This document shows, one piece after another, positions 10,331-19,355 of a stretch of 64,000 nucleotides of DNA. The stretch lies in assembly GCF_000753715.1 (NCBI RefSeq), contig NZ_JPER01000002.1, positions 62,001 through 126,000 on the forward strand, in the 5' to 3' direction. This DNA is from Pseudidiomarina salinarum (GTDB taxonomy: Bacteria; Pseudomonadota; Gammaproteobacteria; Enterobacterales; Alteromonadaceae). Positions within the stretch are counted from its first letter, which is position 1. Each line of letters begins with the position of its first letter. Position numbers and translations under genes: made by a program. Under the pieces are notes generated by a model that saw nothing but the letters and a program-made list of their open reading frames with translations, ran no database searches and was not told the origin of the DNA.

Positions 10331-11168
10331 CGCCTACTGGCGTCTGATGCGCGCTGACCGCCCGATTGGCAGCATGCTACTGGGCTGGCCCACACTGGCC
10401 GCGCTGCTTATTGCTGGTGGCGGGTCACCGCCACTCAAAGTAGTGGTGCTGTTTATGCTGGGAGTGTTTGTGATGCGCTCGGCAGGCTGCGTGATCAATG
10501 ATTTTGCCGATCGCCATATCGACGGCCATGTGACCCGCACCAGCAACCGCCCACTTGCGGCCGGCGAGCTACGCCCGTGGCATGCCATGCTGCTGTTCGC
10601 ACTGTTACTGGCCATCGCATTTTTTATCCTGATTCAGTTTAACCGCGCGACTATTCTGCTTGGCGTTGCCGCCGCCGGGGTGGCCATTCTGTACCCCTTC
10701 TGTAAGCGCTTTACCAACCTGCCACAGGTGGTACTGGGCATTGCCTTCAGCTTCGGTATCCTGATGGCATTCACGGCACTTGATCAGGGCCTGCCGCTGG
10801 CTGCCTGGGTTTTATTTGCTGCCAATATTACCTGGACCGTCGCCTACGACACTGAATATGCCATGACGGATCGGGAAGATGATTTGCGCATTGGCGTGAA
10901 GTCTACCGCGATCCTGTTCGGTGGCTATGATCGCCTTTCGATCGGACTGCTGCAGATCATCACCCTGGCGCTATTGTTCTGGCTGGGGCGGTTGCTTGAG
11001 TTTGGTATCATTTATCAGGTGGGGCTGGCGATTATCGCACTGCTGTTTTTGTGGCAGCAGCGGTTGATCTGGTGGCGTGACCCGCAGCGCTGCCTGCGGG
11101 CCTTCCTGCACAATAACTATGTCGGCCTGGTTCTGGCGACCGCAGTGGCCGCCGAGTTTTGGTTTTAA
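10302..11168 (+). CDS. ubiA: 4-hydroxybenzoate polyprenyltransferase
   Basis: Membrane enzyme that attaches the polyprenyl tail to 4-hydroxybenzoate in ubiquinone synthesis. The 288-aa protein has about nine membrane helices and both aspartate-rich motifs: NDFADRHID (66-74) and DTEYAMTDREDD. The open frame extends 354 bases further upstream, but ATG 10302 has AGGAG 8 bases before it and gives the usual length and N-terminus. The stop codon lies in the first copy of a 13-bp tandem repeat. Confidence 0.96.
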   Translation: MNPPATTRFNAYWRLMRADRPIGSMLLGWPTLAALLIAGGGSPPLKVVVLFMLGVFVMRSAGCVINDFADRHIDGHVTRTSNRPLAAGELRPWHAMLLFALLLAIAFFILIQFNRATILLGVAAAGVAILYPFCKRFTNLPQVVLGIAFSFGILMAFTALDQGLPLAAWVLFAANITWTVAYDTEYAMTDREDDLRIGVKSTAILFGGYDRLSIGLLQIITLALLFWLGRLLEFGIIYQVGLAIIALLFLWQQRLIWWRDPQRCLRAFLHNNYVGLVLATAVAAEFWF

Positions 11169-11194
11169 GTTCTGGTTTTAAGTTCTGGTTTTAA
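11161..11194. repeat. 13-bp tandem repeat over the ubiA and plsB stop codons
   Basis: The unit GGTTTTAAGTTCT occurs twice in full (11161-11173, 11174-11186) and a third time for 8 bases (11187-11194). Each copy contains TTAA, which reads TAA on both strands. Because 13 is not a multiple of 3, the three copies place a stop in all three frames on each strand. The first copy holds the ubiA stop and the last holds the plsB stop. Confidence 0.9.
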
Positions 11195-13635
11195 CTGCTG
11201 AGCAGTTGCTGGACGGATTGCCGGATCGTTTGCAGTACCGGCGGCTCCAGCAGCGTATCGATGGAGTCGCTGAAGCGGCCAACGCGTTCATCAGCGATTA
11301 GCTGTCCGTCATCATCCACTGCAATGTAATCTTCGCGCTTTAAGGTTCCGATTACATTGGCCAGCAGCTTCTTATCAAAGAATTCCGGCGCGTTAATACC
11401 GTGCATTGCGCTCAGCCGCTCGGCCAGTGCCACCGAATGGCGCTCCAGATCGGATCGCCCGATTGGCTGCATCTGTTGCAGCAGCTCCAGTACCACCGCA
11501 TAGCGCTGCAGGGTTTCGGCGGCACTGCGCGCCAGCAACTGAAGCTGGAAGAAGGCATGAGTATCGCGGGCAGCAGCCTGGTACACATCTTCTTCGTCGA
11601 TTTCGTGGATGAGCCCGATTTCAGCATATTCCTCCAGCAATGCGTCCACCCAGGCCGCCATCCGATCGCGCGAATGGCTGATAAAAAGCTCATCCTGTAG
11701 CAGCGGATGCAGTTCTTCCAGCAGGTTGATCACGGTGCTGGCTTTAAACCGGCTGTGGGCACTGGCAATCGCGGCTACTATCGCCGGTACGATCACCATG
11801 TGCATGATGTTATTGCGATAATAGGTCATAGCAATGGCGGTCGTACCGTCAACCCGGATCAACTCGCCCATGCTGTCATCAACCACGGTGAATTTGTCGT
11901 GGCGCAACGCCAGCTTCCAGAGTTCCGCTCCGCTTTGTTCCGGCACATAGGCGTCATTGCTGTAGGGAACGCTGCGCATGATACGGGTATAGAGATCAAG
12001 CTGACTGACCAGCTCCTCACGGGTTAGCGCATGCTGCTCAGAGCTCAGCAAGGCCAGCGAGGTCAGGTTGATACTGTTAAAGGCGGCGGCATCATTGATG
12101 CGCTGCATGATCTCTTCCGCCAGCAGGTTGACCGTTGGCGTCAGCCATTTTGGCCGTGATGGTTCTTGAGCGCCGGTGGTGGTTGACTCATGCCAGTCCG
12201 GCTGTAACCGATCCAATGTCTTACTCAGGTTAATCGGCTTACCAAAGGTGACATAGCCTTCGCCGAAGTTACGTAAATGGCGCAAACTGGTTAGCACCTT
12301 AAATACCGACTCATTTTCTTTAGACTTGCCTTTGAGTTCTTTTAAGTAAGTGTTCACTTCCATTACATGCTCGTACCCCAGGTACACGGGCACGATGGAA
12401 ACCGGTCGTTGCTGACCACGCAGCATACCCTGCACTGTCATTGCCACCATTCCCGTTTTCGGTGGTAGCAAGCGACCGGTGCGGCTACGCCCGCCTTCAG
12501 TGAAGTACTCAACCGGATAGCCTTTTTGCAACAACCGGTTCAGGTACTCACGAAATACTGCTGAGTAGAGCTTATTGCCCTTAAAACTGCGGCGGATGAA
12601 GAAGGCGCCACCGCGACGGAACAGCGGGCCGGCCGGGAAAAAGTCGAGATTCACACCCGCTGCAATATGCGGTGGCACCAGGCCTTCTTTATAGATGACA
12701 TAGCTTAATAGCAGATAATCCATGTGGCTACGGTGACAGGGAACGTAAATTACCTCATGACCGGCCTGCGCCAGCGCGCGGATGCGCTCGCCCCCTTCCA
12801 CATGGATACCGTTGTAGATGCGACTCCATAGCCAGCCCATAAAACGATCCAGCATACGCACCAGGGTTTCACTATAGCTGGCGGCGATTTCATCCAGGTA
12901 TTTGTAAGCCGTTTTGCGGGCCTGCTCTGCTGATATTTTTTTACTACGGGCTTCGTCTTTAATGGCTTTTTTTAGCGCGGCGGTTTCCAGCAGGGATTGG
13001 ATCACCAGCTCGCGCTCAGTAATTTTTGGTCCGGCGACGGCATGACGCAGGCGCACGAAATGAACGCGGGCAACCCGCGCCAACTTATGAGCCATGCGCC
13101 GATCGGCACCGTCTTTGCTGACGACTTCGCGGATACTCAGGGGGCGGCTGCCGCGCACCAGAATGTGCCGCCCGGAAAACAGCACCAGCCAGAACTTACG
13201 CCAGCGGCCGGGGTTTTCCAGATCAGCCACCATGGTATGGCCTTCACGGCGCTCCTGACCCGCTTTTCGGCCCCAGAACAAGCCAACGGGAATAACCTTA
13301 ACGTCCAGACTGGTATCCTGTTGGTGATTCTTCAGCAAGCTCAGAAATTCGTCGATAGCAATATCACTGGATTGCTTACCGGCCCGCTCAAGGTAGAGCA
13401 TACGGGCGTGTTCCACACCGTTTAGTAAAAGCGGCTCGCGGGGGTCAGGCAGATCGGTCTTGCGCAGGGCTCGCCGGGCCACCAGCAGATCGGTGACCGA
13501 GGTCGAGCGCATAACGTATACGACTTGCTCAGCACCCTGTAACGCCTCCGCGTCTTTATCCAGTATCACTTCAAAGCGGGTGAACCAGCGCACCGGCCAG
13601 TACAGAACCTTAAGCCAAAAGCCTCTCAAACTCAT
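11191..13635 (-). CDS. plsB: Glycerol-3-phosphate 1-O-acyltransferase
   Basis: Inner-membrane-associated enzyme for the first acylation of glycerol-3-phosphate in phospholipid synthesis. At 814 aa it matches the long PlsB family. The four acyltransferase blocks are visible in order: VPCHRSHMDYLL (HxxxxD near residue 302), GAFFIRRSF, YFTEGGRSRTGR and IVPVYLGYE. The ATG has a GAGGGG-type site upstream. It is divergent from lexA with about 146 bp between. Confidence 0.97.
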   Translation of the reverse strand: MSLRGFWLKVLYWPVRWFTRFEVILDKDAEALQGAEQVVYVMRSTSVTDLLVARRALRKTDLPDPREPLLLNGVEHARMLYLERAGKQSSDIAIDEFLSLLKNHQQDTSLDVKVIPVGLFWGRKAGQERREGHTMVADLENPGRWRKFWLVLFSGRHILVRGSRPLSIREVVSKDGADRRMAHKLARVARVHFVRLRHAVAGPKITERELVIQSLLETAALKKAIKDEARSKKISAEQARKTAYKYLDEIAASYSETLVRMLDRFMGWLWSRIYNGIHVEGGERIRALAQAGHEVIYVPCHRSHMDYLLLSYVIYKEGLVPPHIAAGVNLDFFPAGPLFRRGGAFFIRRSFKGNKLYSAVFREYLNRLLQKGYPVEYFTEGGRSRTGRLLPPKTGMVAMTVQGMLRGQQRPVSIVPVYLGYEHVMEVNTYLKELKGKSKENESVFKVLTSLRHLRNFGEGYVTFGKPINLSKTLDRLQPDWHESTTTGAQEPSRPKWLTPTVNLLAEEIMQRINDAAAFNSINLTSLALLSSEQHALTREELVSQLDLYTRIMRSVPYSNDAYVPEQSGAELWKLALRHDKFTVVDDSMGELIRVDGTTAIAMTYYRNNIMHMVIVPAIVAAIASAHSRFKASTVINLLEELHPLLQDELFISHSRDRMAAWVDALLEEYAEIGLIHEIDEEDVYQAAARDTHAFFQLQLLARSAAETLQRYAVVLELLQQMQPIGRSDLERHSVALAERLSAMHGINAPEFFDKKLLANVIGTLKREDYIAVDDDGQLIADERVGRFSDSIDTLLEPPVLQTIRQSVQQLLSS

Positions 13636-13719
13636 GAAAACCCCTCACCGAGTACAGACCAGGAAAGCATAACATTGATCGGGCATTGCGGAACCCAGAA
13701 AAAAATTCAATAAAAAACA

Positions 13720-13747
13720 TTGCCAAACAAAAACACCTGTATATACT
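13720..13747 (+). promoter_or_regulatory. lexA promoter
   Basis: TTGCCA at 13720-13725, a 16-base spacer and TATACT at 13742-13747 form a good sigma-70 promoter. Its -10 box lies inside the first LexA box, so LexA binding would block polymerase. Confidence 0.65.
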
Positions 13748-13752
13748 CACAG
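13737..13752 (+). promoter_or_regulatory. LexA (SOS) box 1
   Basis: CTGTATATACTCACAG fits the proteobacterial SOS consensus CTGT-N8-ACAG and lies 29 bp before the lexA start. Confidence 0.92.
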
Positions 13753-13757
13753 TATCA

Positions 13758-13773
13758 CTGTATAGATAAACAG
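13758..13773 (+). promoter_or_regulatory. LexA (SOS) box 2
   Basis: A second CTGT-N8-ACAG site lies 21 bp after the first, between the promoter and the lexA ATG. Double boxes at this spacing are the classic arrangement for lexA autoregulation in E. coli. Confidence 0.92.
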
Positions 13774-13781
13774 GTACTATC

Positions 13782-14402
13782 ATGCGTCCATTAACACCGC
13801 GTCAGCAAGAAATCCTGACGTTGATTAAAGATACAATCGATGCGACGGGCATGCCACCCACACGCGCTGAAATAGCCCAGCGGCTTGGTTTTAAATCAGC
13901 CAACTCCGCCGAAGAGCACCTGAAAGCGCTGGCGAAAAAGGGCGCCATCGAAATACTGCCGGGCATGTCCCGCGGCCTGCGCCTGCTTGGTACTAACGAC
14001 GAAGACATCCCCGAAGGCCTGCCGCTTATCGGCCAGGTAGCTGCCGGCGAGCCGATTCTCGCACAACAACATATTGAGAGTCATTACCGGGTCGACGAAA
14101 ACCTGTTTCGCCCCCACGCTGACTTCCTGCTGCGGGTCAGCGGTATGAGTATGAAGGACATCGGTATTCTTGATGGTGATTTGCTTGCCGTGCATAAAAC
14201 CCAGGAGGCCCGCAACGGCCAGATCGTGGTAGCCCGGGTTGATGAAGACGTCACCGTCAAGCGCTTTGAACGCAAAGGCAAGATGATTATATTACACCCG
14301 GAAAACGACGAGTTTTCCCCCATTCAGGTCGATCTGACCCAACAGTTCTTCACCGTTGAAGGCTTAGCAGTTGGCGTTATTCGCAATGGAGCATGGTTAT
14401 GA
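13782..14402 (+). CDS. lexA: LexA, SOS repressor and autoprotease
   Basis: Represses DNA-damage genes until RecA filaments trigger self-cleavage. The 206-aa protein has an N-terminal winged helix (~1-70), then the cleavage bond Ala88-Gly89 in VAAGEP. The catalytic dyad is Ser123 in SGMSMKDIG and Lys160 in VTVKRF. Two SOS boxes overlap the promoter region, so the gene controls itself. The stop codon overlaps the start of a SulA-like gene. Confidence 0.98.
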   Translation: MRPLTPRQQEILTLIKDTIDATGMPPTRAEIAQRLGFKSANSAEEHLKALAKKGAIEILPGMSRGLRLLGTNDEDIPEGLPLIGQVAAGEPILAQQHIESHYRVDENLFRPHADFLLRVSGMSMKDIGILDGDLLAVHKTQEARNGQIVVARVDEDVTVKRFERKGKMIILHPENDEFSPIQVDLTQQFFTVEGLAVGVIRNGAWL

Positions 14403-14812
14403 GACACAATTATCAACAACACCCTGAGAGCTTGTTCGCTGAATCCTGGACCACAGGTGCCGAAGTTGAAATCGGTAACACCCGTTTCGCAGAAGCCCTG
14501 CCGCGCCTGCATTCTTTAGCGCTGCGCACCTCCGAATGGATTACTGTGATTGGCGGGTCCCGCGATGTTATCGCCCGGCTGGTGGCCGCAGGCGTTAGTC
14601 GCACCCGCATTCGCTGGGTCAGCGGTCGCGACCAGGATCATCGCGAATGGGCGACCGAGCAAGCCTTGCTCGCTGGCACCAGCAGCCTGGTTCTCAGCTT
14701 TCTGGATGATATCGCGCCGCGCATGGAACAGCGCTTAAAAATGGCCAGCAAGGTCAGTCATACCCATAGTTTCGTTTTTAACGAATTGCCTTCATCTACC
14801 CCACTCCACTAA
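14399..14812 (+). CDS. sulA: SulA-like cell division inhibitor
   Basis: A 137-aa protein resembling the SulA family, which stops FtsZ assembly during the SOS response. The match is by general pattern: SLFAESW near the start, a leucine-rich LPRLHSLAL segment, and a [14 protein letters not shown] strand-helix like SulA's IGWLADDL region. It is shorter than E. coli SulA (169 aa). ATG 14399 overlaps the lexA TGA (ATGA) with GGAG before it; another in-frame ATG lies two codons upstream. It shares lexA's SOS control and ends at a strong terminator. Confidence 0.72.
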   Translation: MRHNYQQHPESLFAESWTTGAEVEIGNTRFAEALPRLHSLALRTSEWITVIGGSRDVIARLVAAGVSRTRIRWVSGRDQDHREWATEQALLAGTSSLVLSFLDDIAPRMEQRLKMASKVSHTHSFVFNELPSSTPLH

Positions 14813-14836
14813 ATCTGCGGTGAAGGCGAGTACCCC

Positions 14837-14862
14837 AGGGCTGCTTCGGCAGCCCTTTTTTT
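14837..14862 (+). terminator. Rho-independent terminator of lexA-sulA
   Basis: A perfect 8-bp stem (AGGGCTGC/GCAGCCCT) with a TTCG tetraloop is followed by seven T. Confidence 0.95.
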
Positions 14863-15111
14863 ATTCCGTAAATTCAAATTTTATTAACTTTGGCGGTGGC
14901 TTTTTCGGCTACTCATGGTATTTTGTTCTAGCAGCTTACTGCTAACACAAAAAATGATAATAACTAAAAACACATAACAACAAAGGGTTAGTAGGGAAAG
15001 CGATTTTCTTCGAAATGCTGTTCCTTTTTCTGCTTACCTCGTTGTTCTTCAGGCTCGCACTTCGGTGTATTCGCGGTAATCCCGCGTCGGAAGAATGAGA
15101 GGAGATGTCCC
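14863..15111 (+). other. Non-coding region upstream of the oxidase cluster
   Basis: About 250 bases with no credible gene. It must hold the cox promoter, but I could not pick a convincing -35/-10 pair. It includes a 5-bp inverted repeat (AGCAG/CTGCT, 14930-14943), an A/T-rich tract around 14950-14975 and a strong GAGAGGAG ribosome site just before coxB. Confidence 0.4.
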
Positions 15112-16233
15112 GTGAGAACGAGACTAATCACGACGCTGTCAGCAAGCATTCCATTTGCTGCCAGTGCACAGTCGCAGTTTAACCTGACTCAGGGTGTAAC
15201 CGAAGTCAGTAACCGCGTATACGACCTGCATATGACCATCTTTTATATCTGTTGCGTCATTGGTCTGGTCGTCTTTGGTGCCATGTTCTGGTCCATTGTT
15301 CGCCATCGCAAATCAAAAGGCCGCAAGCCGTCAACTTTCCATGAGAATATTCAGGTGGAGATTGTCTGGACTATTGTGCCCTTCCTGATCCTGATTGGTA
15401 TGGCGATTCCCGCCACCTCCACGCTTATTGCTATGGAGGATGTCAGCGAATCAGACGTAACAGTACTGGTTACCGGTTCGCAGTGGAAATGGCACTACAA
15501 GTACTTTGACAGCGATGTTGAATACTTCAGTTTACTTGCTACCCGTCAGGATCAAATCAACAACAAGCTTGAGAAAGGTGAAAACTACCTGCTTGAAGTT
15601 GACCGTCCACTGGTGATCCCGACCGGACAGAAAGTCCGCTTTCTGATCACTTCAGATGATGTTATCCACTCCTGGTGGGTCCCTGCTTTTGCCATTAAAA
15701 AAGATGCTAACCCGGGTTTTATTAATGAAACCTGGACCCGTGTTGACGAGCCCGGCATCTACCGCGGCCAGTGTGCTGAGCTTTGTGGTAAAGACCACGG
15801 GTTCATGCCTGTGGTTGTTATCGCAAAAGAGCCGGCCGAGTTTGAAAAGTGGCTGGCTGAACAGGAACAACAACAGCGTGAAGCCAAACAGCGCGAGCAA
15901 GAACTGCTGAGCATGGAAATGAGCAAAGACGAGCTGATGGACCTGGGTGAGAAAATTTACCTCGGCAATTGCGCGGCTTGCCATCAAGCCAATGGTCAGG
16001 GTGTTCCTGGAGTGTTCCCGAGTCTGAAAGGCACCGATATGGTGATGAATGACATTCAGGGCCATATCGATATCGTGGTGAATGGTAAATCAGGAACCGC
16101 GATGCAGGCTTTCGCCAACCAGCTCAGCATGAGCGAACTGGCTGCGGTAATTACCTACGAGCGTAATGCCTGGGGTAATGATACCGGCGACCTGATCCAA
16201 GCCGCTGATATTAACGAATTTATGAACGAGTAA
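15112..16233 (+). CDS. coxB: Cytochrome c oxidase subunit II fused to cytochrome c
   Basis: Receives electrons from cytochrome c and passes them through its CuA centre to subunit I. The 373-aa protein has a signal-like N-terminus, two membrane helices (~40-62, ~80-102) and a periplasmic CuA domain with Cys221-x3-Cys225, His229 and Met232. A C-terminal class I cytochrome c domain carries the heme site CAACH (287-291). This fusion marks a caa3-like enzyme. Start is GTG 15112 with GAGAGGAG upstream. First gene of the cluster. Confidence 0.97.
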   Translation: MRTRLITTLSASIPFAASAQSQFNLTQGVTEVSNRVYDLHMTIFYICCVIGLVVFGAMFWSIVRHRKSKGRKPSTFHENIQVEIVWTIVPFLILIGMAIPATSTLIAMEDVSESDVTVLVTGSQWKWHYKYFDSDVEYFSLLATRQDQINNKLEKGENYLLEVDRPLVIPTGQKVRFLITSDDVIHSWWVPAFAIKKDANPGFINETWTRVDEPGIYRGQCAELCGKDHGFMPVVVIAKEPAEFEKWLAEQEQQQREAKQREQELLSMEMSKDELMDLGEKIYLGNCAACHQANGQGVPGVFPSLKGTDMVMNDIQGHIDIVVNGKSGTAMQAFANQLSMSELAAVITYERNAWGNDTGDLIQAADINEFMNE

Positions 16234-16246
16234 GGGAGACCCGACT

Positions 16247-17833
16247 ATGAGTTATGCTGCTGGCGAGGCTGATCACAACGATCATCACCACCACGCGCCG
16301 TCGGGTATCACCCGGTGGCTGTTTACAACCAACCACAAAGACATAGGTTCTTTGTACCTGTGGTTCAGCTTTACAATGTTCCTGGTGGGCGGTGCGATGG
16401 CAATGGTCATCCGTGCCGAACTGTTCCAGCCGGGGCTGCAACTGGTTGATCCACACTTCTTTAACCAGATGACCACAGTGCACGGCCTGATCATGGTATT
16501 TGGTGCGGTTATGCCAGCCTTCACCGGCCTGGCTAACTGGATGATCCCCATGATGATTGGCGCGCCGGATATGGCGCTGCCACGGATGAATAACTGGAGC
16601 TTCTGGATCCTGCCGTTCGCGTTTGCGATTCTGCTGGGTTCACTGTTCATGGAAGGCGGCGGCCCGGCTTTTGGCTGGACCTTCTACGCACCGCTGTCGA
16701 CCACCTACAGCAGCGATTCAACCGCACTGTTCGTGTTCTCTGTGCATATTATGGGTATCTCATCGATTATGGGCGCGATCAACGTGATCGTGACCATTAT
16801 GAATATGCGTGCTCCTGACATGACGTATATGAAGATGCCACTGTTCGTCTGGTCCTGGTTTATTACCGCCTTCCTGCTGATTGCGGTTATGCCGGTACTG
16901 GCCGGGGCGGTGACCATGGTACTGACGGATAAATACTTTGGCACCAGCTTCTTTGACGCTGCTGGCGGCGGTGACCCGGTGATGTTCCAGCATATTTTCT
17001 GGTTCTTCGGACACCCTGAGGTCTATATCATGATCTTGCCGGCGTTCGGGATTGTCTCCGCGATTATCCCGGCGTTCTCGCGAAAACCGCTGTTTGGTTA
17101 TGCCTCAATGGTGTATGCCACCGGCGCCATCGCAGGTTTATCGTTCCTGGTATGGGCGCATCACATGTTCACCACCGGGATGCCGGTGGCCGCAGAACTC
17201 TTCTTTATGTACTGCACCATGCTGATCTCAGTGCCTACCGGCGTGAAAGTCTTTAACTGGGTAGCGACCATGTGGCGCGGCGCGCTTAGCTTCGAAACAC
17301 CGATGCTATTCGCTCTGGCCTTCGTTATCCTGTTCACCATTGGTGGTTTCTCCGGCCTCATGCTGGCGATTACTCCAGTCGACTTCCAGTACCATGACAC
17401 CTACTTCGTGGTGGCACATTTCCATTACGTACTGGTCACCGGCGCGATCTTCTCCATCATGGCTGCGGCCTACTACTGGTTGCCGAAGTGGACCGGACAC
17501 ATGTATAACGAAACCCTTGGCCGCTGGCACTTCTGGCTGTCACTGATTTCCGTTAATGTGCTGTTCTTCCCGATGCACTTTGCCGGCCTGGCTGGTATGC
17601 CACGACGAATCCCGGATTACTCGTTGCAGTTCGCTGACATTAACCAGATCGTCAGTATCGGTGGCTTTGCCTTCGGCCTGACGCAGTTGCTGTTCCTGTA
17701 CATCGTGATCAAGTGTGTCCGTGGTGGTGAAAAAGCTGAAGCTAAACCTTGGGATGGCGCAGAAGGTCTGGAATGGACAGTGCCTTCACCGGCGCCGTAC
17801 CACACCTTTGAAACACCACCAGAGGTGAAATAA
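16247..17833 (+). CDS. coxA: Cytochrome c oxidase subunit I
   Basis: Catalytic subunit with heme a and the heme a3-CuB centre; reduces O2 to water and pumps protons in the inner membrane. It has 528 aa and about 12 helices. Key motifs are FGHPEVY (CuB His, His-Tyr crosslink and D-channel Glu of the A1 subtype), WAHHMF (CuB histidines) and HDTYFVVAHFHYV (heme ligands). It starts 13 bp after coxB, with AAGGGAG before the ATG. The N-terminus is histidine rich. Confidence 0.98.
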   Translation: MSYAAGEADHNDHHHHAPSGITRWLFTTNHKDIGSLYLWFSFTMFLVGGAMAMVIRAELFQPGLQLVDPHFFNQMTTVHGLIMVFGAVMPAFTGLANWMIPMMIGAPDMALPRMNNWSFWILPFAFAILLGSLFMEGGGPAFGWTFYAPLSTTYSSDSTALFVFSVHIMGISSIMGAINVIVTIMNMRAPDMTYMKMPLFVWSWFITAFLLIAVMPVLAGAVTMVLTDKYFGTSFFDAAGGGDPVMFQHIFWFFGHPEVYIMILPAFGIVSAIIPAFSRKPLFGYASMVYATGAIAGLSFLVWAHHMFTTGMPVAAELFFMYCTMLISVPTGVKVFNWVATMWRGALSFETPMLFALAFVILFTIGGFSGLMLAITPVDFQYHDTYFVVAHFHYVLVTGAIFSIMAAAYYWLPKWTGHMYNETLGRWHFWLSLISVNVLFFPMHFAGLAGMPRRIPDYSLQFADINQIVSIGGFAFGLTQLLFLYIVIKCVRGGEKAEAKPWDGAEGLEWTVPSPAPYHTFETPPEVK

Positions 17834-17838
17834 CTGCG

Positions 17839-18417
17839 ATGACTGATACCAATTCACGCCCGGATAATATGCGCATCGTTCGCCGGCTGCTGTTTACAGT
17901 AGCCGGGATGTTCGCCTTCGGTTTTGCGTTGGTTCCTATATACGACGTGATTTGTGATCTTACCGGATTTAACGGCCGCACCAACAATGAACAGGCGGCG
18001 GCCAACGTCCGTGAAGTCGATACTTCGCGGACCGTCAATGTCCAGTTTATTACCCGTGTGAACAAAGGCATGCCATGGGACTTTGAACCTGAAGTGACCA
18101 GTGTTCGTGTGCATCCGGGCGAAACCCGGGTGGTTAATTTCCTCGCACACAACCTGACACGCGGCGACATGGTCGCCCAGGCTATCCCATCAGTCGCCCC
18201 AGGCGAGGCGGCGCTGTACCTGAACAAAACCGAATGTTTTTGTTTCAATCAGCAGCCGCTGAAAGCCGGTGATGATGTGGCCATGCCAATGCAGTTCTAC
18301 CTGGACCCTGATATTCCGGATCATATTCATACTTTGACTTTGTCATATACGCTGTACGATATGACAGCCCATGCTACACCTGATGTACTGGCGCTCATGC
18401 AGCAGCCAGCGGACTGA
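17839..18417 (+). CDS. ctaG: Cytochrome c oxidase assembly protein CtaG (Cox11)
   Basis: Membrane-anchored copper chaperone that helps build CuB in subunit I. The 192-aa protein has one N-terminal helix (~15-35) and a periplasmic immunoglobulin-like domain with the copper motif ECFCFNQQPL. It lies 5 bp after coxA in the same operon. Confidence 0.96.
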   Translation: MTDTNSRPDNMRIVRRLLFTVAGMFAFGFALVPIYDVICDLTGFNGRTNNEQAAANVREVDTSRTVNVQFITRVNKGMPWDFEPEVTSVRVHPGETRVVNFLAHNLTRGDMVAQAIPSVAPGEAALYLNKTECFCFNQQPLKAGDDVAMPMQFYLDPDIPDHIHTLTLSYTLYDMTAHATPDVLALMQQPAD

Positions 18418-18426
18418 GGATTTGTT

Positions 18427-19311
18427 ATGGCAGAAGAACAAAAATACGAAAAATACTATGTCCCCGCATCGAGCCCCTGGCCGATTGTCGGTGCCGTCGG
18501 TCTGGGCCTGATTGCTGTTGGTGCAGGCCATACCGTAATAAATATGAGCAACGATACTGAGGGCTACGGGGTTTACATCCTGCTGGCGGGTATCGCGACC
18601 ATTCTGGTGATGCTGGTTGGCTGGTTCCGCGACCAGATCAACGAGTCTATGTCGGGCCTGTACAGCAACCAGCTAAGTGACTCCTACCGTCAGGGTATGG
18701 CGTGGTTTATTTTCTCTGAGGTGATGTTCTTTGCGGCATTCTTCGGCGCGCTATTTTACGCCCGGGTAATCGCGCTGGAATGGCTTGGCGGGGGTGGTAA
18801 CAATGCCATGACCAACGAAGTGCTGTGGCCCGATTTCAGCGCCCATTGGCCGCTGACAGAAACCCCGGGTGGCACCACCACGCAGGGCATGGGTTGGGGC
18901 GGTCTGCCGCTCTATAACACCCTGATTCTGATCACCTCGTCGATTACCTGTCATTTTGCCCATGTTGGCCTGGAACAGGGTAAACGCACGCAGCTTAAAG
19001 TCTGGCTGGGTATCACCATTTTGTTAGGCTTAATCTTCCTGTACCTGCAAGGTATGGAATATGTGCATGCTTATCAGGATTTAGGCCTGCAGCTGGATTC
19101 GGGTGTTTACGGTAACACCTTCTACATGCTGACCGGTTTCCATGGCATGCACGTAACGCTTGGAACCATCATGTTGATCGTGATGTTCTTCCGGGTGCTG
19201 AAAGGCCACTTCAGCCACGACAACCAGTTCGCCTTCCAGGCAACCAGCTGGTACTGGCACTTTGTTGACGTGGTCTGGGTCTGTCTGTTTATTTTTGTCT
19301 ACGTACTTTAA
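18427..19311 (+). CDS. coxC: Cytochrome c oxidase subunit III
   Basis: Core membrane subunit that stabilises subunit I. The 294-aa protein has seven predicted helices and family motifs EVMFFAAFFGALFYAR, GFHGMHVTLGT and the C-terminal WHFVDVVWVCLF. It starts 9 bp after ctaG with GAGG upstream. Confidence 0.97.
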   Translation: MAEEQKYEKYYVPASSPWPIVGAVGLGLIAVGAGHTVINMSNDTEGYGVYILLAGIATILVMLVGWFRDQINESMSGLYSNQLSDSYRQGMAWFIFSEVMFFAAFFGALFYARVIALEWLGGGGNNAMTNEVLWPDFSAHWPLTETPGGTTTQGMGWGGLPLYNTLILITSSITCHFAHVGLEQGKRTQLKVWLGITILLGLIFLYLQGMEYVHAYQDLGLQLDSGVYGNTFYMLTGFHGMHVTLGTIMLIVMFFRVLKGHFSHDNQFAFQATSWYWHFVDVVWVCLFIFVYVL

Positions 19312-19330
19312 CCGTGCGTTGCCACAGCGG

Positions 19331-19355
19331 CGTACTGAGTCTCAGACTCAGTACG
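19331..19355. repeat. Perfect 12-bp inverted repeat between coxC and DUF2909
   Basis: Arms CGTACTGAGTCT and AGACTCAGTACG are separated by one base. The element covers the stop codon of the minus-strand gene and lies 20 bp after coxC. It has no T run on either side, so it is not a classical terminator; it could stabilise the coxC 3' end or bind a protein. Confidence 0.75.

Noticed and set aside
14923-14961. TTGTTC and GATAAT as a cox promoter
   Set aside because: The spacer would be 27 bases, far from the usual 16-18.
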